From positions 26,377-90,376 of the forward strand of contig NZ_JOGB01000026.1 in assembly GCF_000719335.1 (NCBI RefSeq): 64,000 nucleotides of DNA, written 5' to 3'. This DNA is from Streptomyces sp. NRRL S-87 (lineage in GTDB: Bacteria; Actinomycetota; Actinomycetes; Streptomycetales; Streptomycetaceae). The notes beneath the pieces are model-generated. The model was not told the origin of the DNA. It searched no databases and saw nothing but the letters and a program-made list of their open reading frames with translations. Position numbers and translations under genes: made by a program. Shown piece after piece: positions 47,960-55,773 of the stretch. Positions within the stretch are counted from its first letter, which is position 1. Each line of letters opens with the position of its first letter.

Positions 47960-48757
47960 CTGGGCAAGCGACAGCCCGAAGGCCCGCCGCCCGCACCTGC
48001 GGTGCAGCGCATCCGCCTGCGCTACACCAAGCGCGGCCGCCTCCGGTTCACCAGTCACCGCGACTTCCAGCGCGCGTTCGAGCGCGCCCTGCGCCGGGCC
48101 GAGGTGCCCATGGCGTACTCGGCGGGTTTCACGCCGCACCCGAAGGTGTCGTACGCGAACGCCGCCCCCACCGGTACCGGCAGTGAGGCCGAGTACCTCG
48201 AGATCGCCCTCACCCAGGTCCGCGACCCGGAGACGCTGCGCTCGCTGCTCGACGAGTCCCTGCCGGCCGGGCTGGACATCACCGACGCCGTCGAGGCCCG
48301 CACGTCGGGTCTCGCCGAGCGGCTGACCGCTTCCATCTGGGAGCTGCGGCTGGAGGGCGTGGAGCTCGCCGAGGCCGAGCGGGCCGCGGCCGCGTTCCTC
48401 GGTGCCGACACCGTCGAGGTGGAACGCCGTACGAAGAACGGACTGCGCACGTTCGACGCACGTGAGGCCGTAGTGAGCCTCGAGGCGCTTCCTGCCCCGG
48501 CTGATAGGCCGGCGGACGACGCCTGTGCGATACTGCGGCTGGTTGTTCGGCACGTGACACCTGCCGTGCGACCCGACGACGTCCTGTCCGGTCTCCGAGC
48601 TGTGGCCGACCTGGCGCCGCCGGTCCCCGCAGCGGTGACCAGGCTGGCGCAGGGGCTCTTCGACGAGGAGTCCGGCACGGTGACCGACCCGCTCGCGCCC
48701 GACCGCGAGGCAGTCACGGCCGCCCCATCCACGGCCGCCGAACCTGCCAGCGCGTAG
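47960..48757 (+). CDS. TIGR03936 (DUF2344) radical-SAM-associated protein, probable CTG start
   Basis: About 265 residues if started at CTG 47960. It has the DUF2344 core QRIRLRYTKRGRLRFTSHRD, GFTPHPKVSYANAAPTG and YLEIAL. The only ATG/GTG-type start, GTG 48002, has no ribosome-binding site, whereas a perfect AAGGAG lies 8 nt before in-frame CTG 47960, adding (f)MGKRQPEGPPPAPA. It is presumed to act with the TIGR03960 radical SAM protein. It lies upstream of rne, where this family is common. Confidence 0.85.
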   Translation: MGKRQPEGPPPAPAVQRIRLRYTKRGRLRFTSHRDFQRAFERALRRAEVPMAYSAGFTPHPKVSYANAAPTGTGSEAEYLEIALTQVRDPETLRSLLDESLPAGLDITDAVEARTSGLAERLTASIWELRLEGVELAEAERAAAAFLGADTVEVERRTKNGLRTFDAREAVVSLEALPAPADRPADDACAILRLVVRHVTPAVRPDDVLSGLRAVADLAPPVPAAVTRLAQGLFDEESGTVTDPLAPDREAVTAAPSTAAEPASA

Positions 48758-48860
48758 GCGCCGGAGGAGGTCCCGCGCAGGGAAGGTCGTCGATGCGCAG
48801 CCCTGGCACTCGGGAGCCACCTGGGTCGGGCGGCGCACTGACCTGAAGACTTCCGCCAGG

Positions 48861-48969
48861 CCGTACGCCCCAGCGCGTACGGAACCGGCGGGCTTGGACT
48901 AGAGCTCCCGTGCGGCGCACGCGCCCCGGACGCCGGTCCGCGTTGATCACGCGGGCCGTGCGGGACCGG
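48861..48969 (+). promoter_or_regulatory. Structured leader of the RNase E gene
   Basis: Two stem-loops lie in the 256-nt gap before rne: CCGTACGC/GCGTACGG (48861-48882, perfect 8 bp) and a compound one, CCGGTCC...GGACCGG (48933-48969) enclosing CCGCG-TTGATCA-CGCGG. They could be sites for feedback cleavage; this is inference. Confidence 0.4.
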
Positions 48970-49013
48970 AAGTCAGGCGCGGCGCCCGGGAGCGTGACGG
49001 GAGAACCGCCCGC

Positions 49014-52000
49014 ATGCTCGAGAACGAATCCACTGACGCATCCGCGCAGCGCAACGCCGCGGACAGCCCCAGTGACACCCTGCCGCCACGCCGCCGGCGC
49101 CGTGCGGCGTCCCGCCCGGCGGGACCGCCCGGTGGTACGCCGGTGACGGCCGAGGCCGTCGAGGCGCCGGCCGCGGAGGCCGCTGTCGAGGCTCCGGTTG
49201 CCGAGGAGGCTGCGCCGAAGCGCACGCGTCGTCGTGCCACCCGTGCCGTGGCTGCGCCGGCTGCCGAGGCCGCGCCCGCTGCGGAGGCCGTCGAGGCTCC
49301 GGCTGCGGAGGCCGTTGCCGAGGCTCCGGTTGCCGAGGAGGCTGCGCCGAAGCGCACGCGTCGTCGTGCCACCCGTGCCGTGGCTGCGCCGGCTGCCGAG
49401 GCCGCGCCCGCCGCCGAGACCGTCGAGGCGCCGGCCGCGGAGGCCGCCGAGGCCCCGGCCGCGGAGGCCGTAGAGGCTCCGGCCGTCGACGAGGCCGCGC
49501 CGAAGCGCACCCGCCGCCGCGCCACCCGTGCCGTCGCCGCCCCCGCGCCCGTCGTCGAGACCCCCGAGGTGGAGGTCGAGGAGGAGGAAGAGGACCTGGT
49601 CGAGGAGCAGGCCGCCGAGGCCGCCGCCCCCGCCCCGGTCGCCGCCCCCGTCGAGGAGGCCGCCCCCAAGCGCACGCGTCGTCGTGCCACCCGCGCCGCG
49701 AGCGCCCCGGCCGCCGAGGCCGCCGCGCCCGTCGAGGCCCCGGCCGTGGAGGAGGCCGCGCCCGCGCCGGTGCGTGCCGCCGCCGTGACCGTGGCCGATG
49801 TCGTGGACGCGCCCAAGGGCCGGACCCGACGTCGTGCCACCCGCGCCGCGGGCGCCGGCAAGGCCGAGGCCCCCGCCGCCGCTGCCGCGGAGACCGAGGC
49901 GCCGCGCCGTGCGGGCCGCCCGGCCCGTCCGGCCGTGGCCGTGTTCCAGGCTCCGGTGTTCACCGAGCCGATGTTCCAGACCCCGGAGACCGCCGCGGCC
50001 GCGCACGCCGCCGAGGCCGCCCGGCTCGCCGAGCGGGAGGTCGAGGAGCCGGTCGAGGTCGAGGAGACCGCGCAGGTCGAGGCCCCGGCCCCGGCCGGCC
50101 GCCGGCGCCGTCGCCGTGGTGCGGCCGCCGAGGCCGAGCCCGTCGCAGCCCCGGCCGCCGCCCCGGTCGCCGAGGAGGCGCCGGCCGACGTCGAGGCCGA
50201 GACCGAGGCCGACGCGGAGTACGAGGACGAGGACGAGGGCGCCGACGAGTCGGGCGACCGTCCGACCCGCCGCCGCCGTCGCGGTGGCCGTCGCCGTCGC
50301 CGTGGCGAGTCCGCGGACCTGGACGAGTCGGCCGAGGACGGCGAGGAGGCGTCCGCCGAGACCGACGCCGAGGCCCACGAGGACGACGAGGACGAGGCCG
50401 ACGAGGCCGGCTCCGCCCTGGGCAGCAGCTCCAGCCGCCGTCGCCGTCGCCGTCGCCGCCGCAGCGGTGAGGGCGGTGCCGAGGCCGAGGCGTCCGACGA
50501 GGACGGCGTGCGCACGGTCGTCAAGGTCCGCGAGCCGCGCCCGGCCCGGGAGAAGGCCGAGCCCTCGGACGAGGTGCAGTCCATCAAGGGCTCCACCCGC
50601 CTGGAGGCCAAGAAGCAGCGTCGCCGCGAGGGTCGCGAGCAGGGCCGGCGCCGCGTGCCGATCATCACCGAGGCCGAGTTCCTGGCCCGCCGTGAGGCCG
50701 TCGAGCGCGTCATGGTCGTCCGCCAGCACGGCGAGCGCACCCAGATCGGTGTCCTCGAGGACAACGTGCTCGTGGAGCACTACGTCAACAAGGAGCAGGC
50801 CACCTCGTACGTCGGCAACGTCTACCTGGGCAAGGTCCAGAACGTGCTGCCGTCCATGGAGGCCGCCTTCATCGACATCGGCAAGGGCCGCAACGCGGTC
50901 CTGTACGCCGGTGAGGTGAACTTCGAGGCGCTCGGCATGGCCAACGGGCCGCGCCGCATCGAGTCCGCCCTGAAGTCGGGCCAGTCGGTGCTGGTGCAGG
51001 TCACCAAGGACCCGATCGGCCACAAGGGCGCCCGACTGACCAGCCAGGTCTCGCTGCCGGGCCGCTACCTGGTCTACGTGCCCGAGGGCTCGATGACCGG
51101 TATCAGCCGCAAGCTGCCCGACACCGAGCGCGCGCGTCTGAAGACCATCCTCAAGAAGATCGTCCCCGAGGACGCGGGCGTCATCGTGCGCACCGCGGCC
51201 GAGGGTGCGAGCGAGGACGAGCTGCGCCGTGACGTCGAGCGACTGCAGGCGCAGTGGGAGGAGATCAAGAAGAAGTCGAAGCAGATCTCGACCTCGTCTC
51301 CGAGCCTGCTGTACGGCGAGCCGGACATGACGGTCCGGGTCGTCCGCGACATCTTCAACGAGGACTTCTCGAAGGTCATCGTCAGCGGTGACGAGGCGTG
51401 GGACACCATCCACGGCTACGTCTCGCACGTCGCTCCGGACCTGGCGGGCCGCCTGCAGCGGTGGACCTCCGAGGTCGACGTCTTCGCGACGTACCGGATC
51501 GACGAGCAGCTCGCCAAGGCGCTGGACCGCAAGGTCTGGCTGCCGTCCGGCGGCTCGCTGGTGATCGACAAGACCGAGGCGATGATCGTCATCGACGTCA
51601 ACACCGGCAAGTTCACGGGCCAGGGCGGCAACCTCGAGGAGACCGTCACCCGGAACAACCTGGAGGCGGCCGAGGAGATCGTGCGCCAGCTGCGGCTGCG
51701 CGACCTGGGCGGCATCGTCGTCATCGACTTCATCGACATGGTGCTGGAGTCGAACCGGGACCTGGTGCTGCGGCGCCTGCTGGAGTGCCTGGGCCGGGAC
51801 CGTACGAAGCACCAGGTCGCCGAGGTGACCTCGCTGGGTCTGGTCCAGATGACCCGCAAGCGGGTGGGCCAGGGCCTGCTGGAGTCCTTCTCCGAGACCT
51901 GCGTCCACTGCAACGGTCGCGGTGTGATCGTGCACATGGAGCAGCCGGCCGCGGTCGGCGGCAACGGCGGCAAGCGCGCCAAGAAGCGCGGTCGGGGCGG

Positions 52001-53060
52001 TGCTCACGAGCACGAGCACGAGGTCGCCGTGGCCGAGGCCGGCGGGACCGAGGCCGTCGAGGCCGTGGAGAGCGAGGCGGAGGTCGCGGCCGAGGCCGCG
52101 GCTCCGGTCGCGCTGCCGGAGCCGGCGTTCGCGCCGGACGAGGAGCTGTACGGCAGCGCCGCCGAGGCGGAGGCCGCCGTACGGGGTCGTCGTTCGCGCC
52201 GTCGTGCGACGCGCAAGGCCACCGCTCCGGCGGGGGCGCCGCGGACCGGGTCCGAGCCGGCCCCGGCGGCGGAGGTCGTCGAGGCGGCTCCGGTGGTGGC
52301 CGACACGCCCGTGATCGAGCCCGCGGACACGGTGCTGGAGCCGGCGGGCGAGGTGCTGGTCGAGGCGGAGCAGGCGGCGGAGACCGTCGAGGCCGTCGTG
52401 GCCGAGCCGGCCGCCGAGGAGGCCGCTGCCGCCGAGGAGGCCGCGCCGAAGGGCCGTACGCGGCGCCGTGCGACCCGTAAGGCGACCGCTCCGGCGGGCT
52501 CGCCGAAGGCGGCCGAGGCCGAGGCCGCGGCCGAGGTGGTCGTGCCGGTCGCCGAGCCCGTCGTGGCCGAGCCGGTGGCGGAGACCGTCGTCGAGGAGCC
52601 CGTGGAGGTCGTCGCGCCGGCCGAGGCCGTCGTCGAGGAGTCCGAGGCGGAGGCGGCCCCGCCGCGTCCGCGCCGTCGGGCCACCCGCAAGGCGACCGCC
52701 CCCGCCGGGTCCCCGGCGGGTTCCGCGGAGGCCGCTGTGGTGGTCGTCCCGTCCGCTGCGGCGGAGGCCGCTCCTGCGGAGGCCGTCGAGGCTCCCGTGG
52801 CGGCCGAGCCCACCGAGGCCCCTGCGGGCGACGTCGAGGGCGAGGTCTCCGCGGAGGAGGCGGCTCCGGCCAAGAAGACCGCGCGCAAGACGGTCAAGAA
52901 GGCCGCGGCGAAGAAGACCGCCGCCAAGAAGACGACGACCGCGAAGAAGGCGGTCGCCAAGAAGACGACGGCGAAGAAGACGACGACGAAGAAGGCGGCG
53001 AAGAAGACCGCGGCGGCGGAGCAGACGCTCCCGTCCGTCTCGGCCTCCACCGACGCCTGA
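49014..53060 (+). CDS. rne: RNase E/G family endoribonuclease with long repetitive flanks
   Basis: 1348 residues, the large Streptomyces RNase ES type. The first ~530 residues are Ala/Glu/Val-rich with at least five KRTRRRATR-type basic repeats and Arg-rich patches, probably disordered scaffold. The catalytic core follows: S1 RNA-binding domain (~598-645), DNase I-like domain with the metal Asp residues in VIDVNTGKF (~859) and VIDFIDM (~904), and the zinc-link CVHCNGRG (~963). The C-terminal ~350 residues again carry RRRATRKATAPAG repeats and end in a histone-like Lys/Thr/Ala tail. RNA decay and rRNA processing are expected. The N-terminal coding sequence has a 93-bp exact duplication. GGGAG lies upstream of ATG 49014. 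Confidence 0.94.
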   Translation: MLENESTDASAQRNAADSPSDTLPPRRRRRAASRPAGPPGGTPVTAEAVEAPAAEAAVEAPVAEEAAPKRTRRRATRAVAAPAAEAAPAAEAVEAPAAEAVAEAPVAEEAAPKRTRRRATRAVAAPAAEAAPAAETVEAPAAEAAEAPAAEAVEAPAVDEAAPKRTRRRATRAVAAPAPVVETPEVEVEEEEEDLVEEQAAEAAAPAPVAAPVEEAAPKRTRRRATRAASAPAAEAAAPVEAPAVEEAAPAPVRAAAVTVADVVDAPKGRTRRRATRAAGAGKAEAPAAAAAETEAPRRAGRPARPAVAVFQAPVFTEPMFQTPETAAAAHAAEAARLAEREVEEPVEVEETAQVEAPAPAGRRRRRRGAAAEAEPVAAPAAAPVAEEAPADVEAETEADAEYEDEDEGADESGDRPTRRRRRGGRRRRRGESADLDESAEDGEEASAETDAEAHEDDEDEADEAGSALGSSSSRRRRRRRRRSGEGGAEAEASDEDGVRTVVKVREPRPAREKAEPSDEVQSIKGSTRLEAKKQRRREGREQGRRRVPIITEAEFLARREAVERVMVVRQHGERTQIGVLEDNVLVEHYVNKEQATSYVGNVYLGKVQNVLPSMEAAFIDIGKGRNAVLYAGEVNFEALGMANGPRRIESALKSGQSVLVQVTKDPIGHKGARLTSQVSLPGRYLVYVPEGSMTGISRKLPDTERARLKTILKKIVPEDAGVIVRTAAEGASEDELRRDVERLQAQWEEIKKKSKQISTSSPSLLYGEPDMTVRVVRDIFNEDFSKVIVSGDEAWDTIHGYVSHVAPDLAGRLQRWTSEVDVFATYRIDEQLAKALDRKVWLPSGGSLVIDKTEAMIVIDVNTGKFTGQGGNLEETVTRNNLEAAEEIVRQLRLRDLGGIVVIDFIDMVLESNRDLVLRRLLECLGRDRTKHQVAEVTSLGLVQMTRKRVGQGLLESFSETCVHCNGRGVIVHMEQPAAVGGNGGKRAKKRGRGGAHEHEHEVAVAEAGGTEAVEAVESEAEVAAEAAAPVALPEPAFAPDEELYGSAAEAEAAVRGRRSRRRATRKATAPAGAPRTGSEPAPAAEVVEAAPVVADTPVIEPADTVLEPAGEVLVEAEQAAETVEAVVAEPAAEEAAAAEEAAPKGRTRRRATRKATAPAGSPKAAEAEAAAEVVVPVAEPVVAEPVAETVVEEPVEVVAPAEAVVEESEAEAAPPRPRRRATRKATAPAGSPAGSAEAAVVVVPSAAAEAAPAEAVEAPVAAEPTEAPAGDVEGEVSAEEAAPAKKTARKTVKKAAAKKTAAKKTTTAKKAVAKKTTAKKTTTKKAAKKTAAAEQTLPSVSASTDA
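49187..49411 (+). repeat. 93-bp exact direct repeat within rne
   Basis: Positions 49187-49279 and 49319-49411 are identical, 132 bp (44 codons) apart and in frame. The repeat encodes the EEAAPKRTRRRATRAVAAPA region. Confidence 0.85.
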
Positions 53061-53079
53061 CGCGCGAGCGCGGCCGTCT

Positions 53080-53122
53080 GCGGCCCCGCCGCGGCACCCC
53101 TCCGGTGCCGCGGCGGGGCCGC
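53080..53122 (+). terminator. Terminator of rne
   Basis: A perfect 19-bp stem (starts GCGGCCCCGCCGCGG) with a CCTCC loop, 20 nt after the rne stop. Confidence 0.85.
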
Positions 53123-53394
53123 GCCCGTTCCACGCCCGCGGCCGGCCGTACGGCCCCCGCGCGGCCGCGGGATCGGCAGCGGGCGCGGCCGGGGGTTCCT
53201 GGGAACGCGCCGGTGCGGGGCCGGTTTGACCTCTTAAACCTCCGGCGCGTAACCTTGCACGTCGGCATGTCTCGGTACATGCCGAGCCACTGAGCACCTC
53301 ACCCTCCGGGCCTCGCGGCGCGGGGGAGGCCGCCCGTGTCTGACGGGATCGGCTGGCTTCAGGGGTTTCCGAATCGAGCGAAAGAGAGTTCCGC
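53123..53394 (+). promoter_or_regulatory. rplU promoter and structured leader
   Basis: Promoter: TTGACC (53226-53231), an 18-nt spacer and TAACCT (53250-53255). The predicted transcript starts near 53262, immediately at a perfect 9-bp hairpin TCGGCATGT/ACATGCCGA (53262-53285), followed by GGCCTC/GAGGCC (53309-53331). The leader is about 130 nt long before the L21 start. Autogenous control by L21 is plausible but unproven. The part before 53220 is GC-rich and apparently empty. Confidence 0.55.
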
Positions 53395-53715
53395 GTGTAC
53401 GCCATCGTGCGCAGCGGTGGTCGCCAGCACAAGGTTGCTGTCGGCGACATCGTCGAGGTTGACAAGATTTCCACCGCCAAGGTCGGCGACACGGTCGAGC
53501 TCTCGACCCTGCTCGTGGTCGACGGTGACGCCGTGACCAGCGACCCGTGGGTCCTGGCCGGCATCAAGGTCCAGGCCGAGGTCGTGGACCACCACAAGGG
53601 TGTCAAGATCGACATCCTGCGCTACAAGAACAAGACCGGCTACCGCCGTCGCCAGGGTCACCGTCAGCAGTACACGGCGATCAAGGTCACGTCCATCCCG
53701 ACGGCCGCGAAGTAA
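53395..53715 (+). CDS. rplU: 50S ribosomal protein L21
   Basis: 106 residues, normal length. Large-subunit protein that binds 23S rRNA. Begins (M)[21 protein letters not shown] and ends with the signature [24 protein letters not shown] 53395 has AAAGAGAG upstream. L27 follows 14 bp later. Confidence 0.98.
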   Translation: MYAIVRSGGRQHKVAVGDIVEVDKISTAKVGDTVELSTLLVVDGDAVTSDPWVLAGIKVQAEVVDHHKGVKIDILRYKNKTGYRRRQGHRQQYTAIKVTSIPTAAK

Positions 53716-53729
53716 AGAGGGACTGAGCA

Positions 53730-53984
53730 ATGGCACACAAGAAGGGCGCATCGTCCACCCGGAACGGTCGCGATTCCAACGCCCAGCGGCTCGGCGTGAA
53801 GCGCTTCGGCGGTCAGCTGGTCAACGCTGGTGAGATCCTCGTCCGCCAGCGCGGCACCCACTTCCACCCGGGCGCCGGTGTCGGCCGCGGTGGCGACGAC
53901 ACGCTGTTCGCCCTGCAGGCCGGCGCGGTGCAGTTCGGCACCCACCGTGGCCGCAAGGTCGTGAACATCGTTCCGGCCGCCTGA
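53730..53984 (+). CDS. rpmA: 50S ribosomal protein L27
   Basis: 84 residues. N-terminus [20 protein letters not shown] reaches toward the peptidyl-transferase centre; there is no Firmicutes-type cleaved prosequence. GAGGGA lies 8 nt upstream of ATG 53730. Second gene of the rplU-rpmA unit, followed by a large hairpin. Confidence 0.98.
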   Translation: MAHKKGASSTRNGRDSNAQRLGVKRFGGQLVNAGEILVRQRGTHFHPGAGVGRGGDDTLFALQAGAVQFGTHRGRKVVNIVPAA

Positions 53985-54015
53985 TCACCTTCTGATCAGA
54001 GCGTTCGAAACTCCT

Positions 54016-54068
54016 GAGGGCGGATCTCCGCTTCCCGGCGCCAGCCGTCGGGAAGCGGGGCCGCCCTC
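54016..54068 (+). terminator. Hairpin after rpmA
   Basis: GAGGGCGG pairs with CCGCCCTC, and inside CCGCTTCCCG pairs perfectly with CGGGAAGCGG. It starts 32 nt after the rpmA stop; terminator or attenuator before obg. Confidence 0.7.
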
Positions 54069-54114
54069 GGCGCGTTACACAGGTCTGTAAGGCGCAGGAC
54101 TTCCGCGTACGTCG

Positions 54115-54147
54115 TGTACGTCGCGTGAGCCCCGTACGCGACGTACA
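54115..54147 (+). repeat. Inverted repeat in the obg leader
   Basis: TGTACGTCGCG pairs perfectly with CGCGACGTACA (11 bp) across an 11-nt loop, in a run of GTACG-type repeats 55-90 nt before the obg start. Possibly an operator or leader hairpin. Confidence 0.5.
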
Positions 54148-54202
54148 ACCGGTCCGTCCGTACGTCCCACATACGCACACACGCATTGCTGGAGGAACAC
54201 CC

Positions 54203-55648
54203 ATGACCACCTTCGTGGACCGCGTCGAGCTGCACGTCGCCGCGGGTAACGGAGGCCACGGCTGTGCCTCCGTGCACCGGGAGAAGTTCAAGCCCCTGGG
54301 CGGCCCGGACGGCGGCAACGGCGGCCGCGGCGGTGACGTGATCCTGGTCGTCGACCAGGACGTCACCACGCTCCTGGACTACCACCACCACCCCCACCGC
54401 AAGGCCACCAACGGCAAGCCCGGCGCCGGCGACAACCGCGCCGGCAAGGACGGCGAGGACCTCGTCCTGCCGGTCCCGGACGGCACCGTCGTCATGGACA
54501 AGCAGGGCAACGTGCTCGCCGACCTGGTCGGCCAGGGCACCACCTACGTCGCGGCCGAGGGCGGCCGCGGCGGTCTCGGCAACGCGGCGCTGGCCTCGGC
54601 CCGCCGCAAGGCCCCCGGCTTCGCGCTGCTCGGCGTGCCCGGCGCCACCGAGGACGTGGTCCTGGAGCTCAAGACCGTGGCCGACGTGGCCCTGGTGGGC
54701 TACCCGAGCGCCGGCAAGTCCTCGCTGATCTCGGTGCTCAGCGCCGCCAAGCCGAAGATCGCCGACTACCCGTTCACCACCCTGGTCCCGAACCTGGGCG
54801 TGGTCACCGCCGGTTCGACCGTCTACACGATCGCCGACGTGCCGGGCCTGATCCCGGGCGCCAGCCAGGGCAAGGGCCTGGGCCTGGAGTTCCTGCGGCA
54901 CGTCGAGCGCTGCTCGGTGCTGGTGCACGTGCTCGACACGGCGACGCTGGAGTCCGACCGCGACCCGGTCAGCGACCTCGACGTGATCGAGGAGGAGCTG
55001 CGGCTGTACGGCGGCGGGCTCGAGAAGCGGCCGCGGATCGTCGTGCTCAACAAGGTTGACATCCCCGACGGCCAGGACCTCGCCGACATGATCCGGCCGG
55101 AGCTGGAGGAGCGCGGCTACAAGGTCTTCGAGGTCTCGGCGGTCGCCCGTACCGGCCTGAAGGAGCTGTCCTACGCCCTCGCCGAGATCGTGGGCCGGGC
55201 CCGGGCCCGCCGTCCCAAGCAGGAGGCCACCCGGATCGTCATCCGCCCGAAGGCCGTGGACGACACCGGCTTCACCATCGCCTACGACGAGGCCGAGGAC
55301 GTCTACCGCGTGCGCGGCGAGAAGCCGGAGCGCTGGGTGCGCCAGACCGACTTCAACAACGACGAGGCCGTGGGCTACCTGGCCGACCGCCTCAACCGCC
55401 TCGGTGTCGAGGACGCGCTGCTGAAGGCCGGTGCCCGGGCGGGCGACGGCGTGGCCATCGGCTCGGAGGAGAACGCGGTCGTGTTCGACTGGGAGCCGAC
55501 CATGCAGGCGGGTGCCGAGATGCTCGGCCGCCGTGGTGAGGACCACCGCATGGACGCCCTGCGTCCGGCCGTGCAGCGGCGCCGCGAGAAGGAGGCCCGG
55601 CGCGGGGACTCGGCGCAGCGCGAGTACGACGAGTTCCGCCCCTTCTAG
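54203..55648 (+). CDS. obg: Obg GTPase
   Basis: 481 residues. Essential ribosome-associated GTPase; in Streptomyces it affects the onset of sporulation. Domains: the glycine-rich Obg fold ([38 protein letters not shown]), a G domain with Walker [10 protein letters not shown] (~167), switch [12 protein letters not shown]3 [10 protein letters not shown] and G4 NKVD, then a C-terminal OCT domain (about 340-420). ATG 54203 has GGAGG 7 nt upstream; the open frame extends 26 codons further into the leader repeats. Confidence 0.97.
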   Translation: MTTFVDRVELHVAAGNGGHGCASVHREKFKPLGGPDGGNGGRGGDVILVVDQDVTTLLDYHHHPHRKATNGKPGAGDNRAGKDGEDLVLPVPDGTVVMDKQGNVLADLVGQGTTYVAAEGGRGGLGNAALASARRKAPGFALLGVPGATEDVVLELKTVADVALVGYPSAGKSSLISVLSAAKPKIADYPFTTLVPNLGVVTAGSTVYTIADVPGLIPGASQGKGLGLEFLRHVERCSVLVHVLDTATLESDRDPVSDLDVIEEELRLYGGGLEKRPRIVVLNKVDIPDGQDLADMIRPELEERGYKVFEVSAVARTGLKELSYALAEIVGRARARRPKQEATRIVIRPKAVDDTGFTIAYDEAEDVYRVRGEKPERWVRQTDFNNDEAVGYLADRLNRLGVEDALLKAGARAGDGVAIGSEENAVVFDWEPTMQAGAEMLGRRGEDHRMDALRPAVQRRREKEARRGDSAQREYDEFRPF

Positions 55649-55761
55649 GACCTTCCGGGACGGCGCTTTCGAGACAGGTCGCACAGGTGCCCCGGCCGCT
55701 GCCCGCGGTCGGGGCACCCGTGCGTCCCCCGGGGTGGAATCGAGCGTTCACCCTGCTCCCG

Positions 55762-55767
55762 TAGGAT
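55762..55767 (+). promoter_or_regulatory. -10 element of a probably leaderless glycosyltransferase gene
   Basis: TAGGAT, a near-consensus Streptomyces -10, 6 nt before GTG 55774, with no Shine-Dalgarno. Confidence 0.55.
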
Positions 55768-55773
55768 CCCCGG

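Noticed and set aside
49187..53060. Possible CRISPR-like array in the repetitive region
   Set aside because: The repeats are in-frame coding repeats of RNase E with variable spacing; no unique spacers and no cas genes.
48714..53615. 1633-codon minus-strand frame opposite rne and rplU
   Set aside because: Mirror of the repetitive Ala/Glu-rich rne sequence; no start signal or domain.
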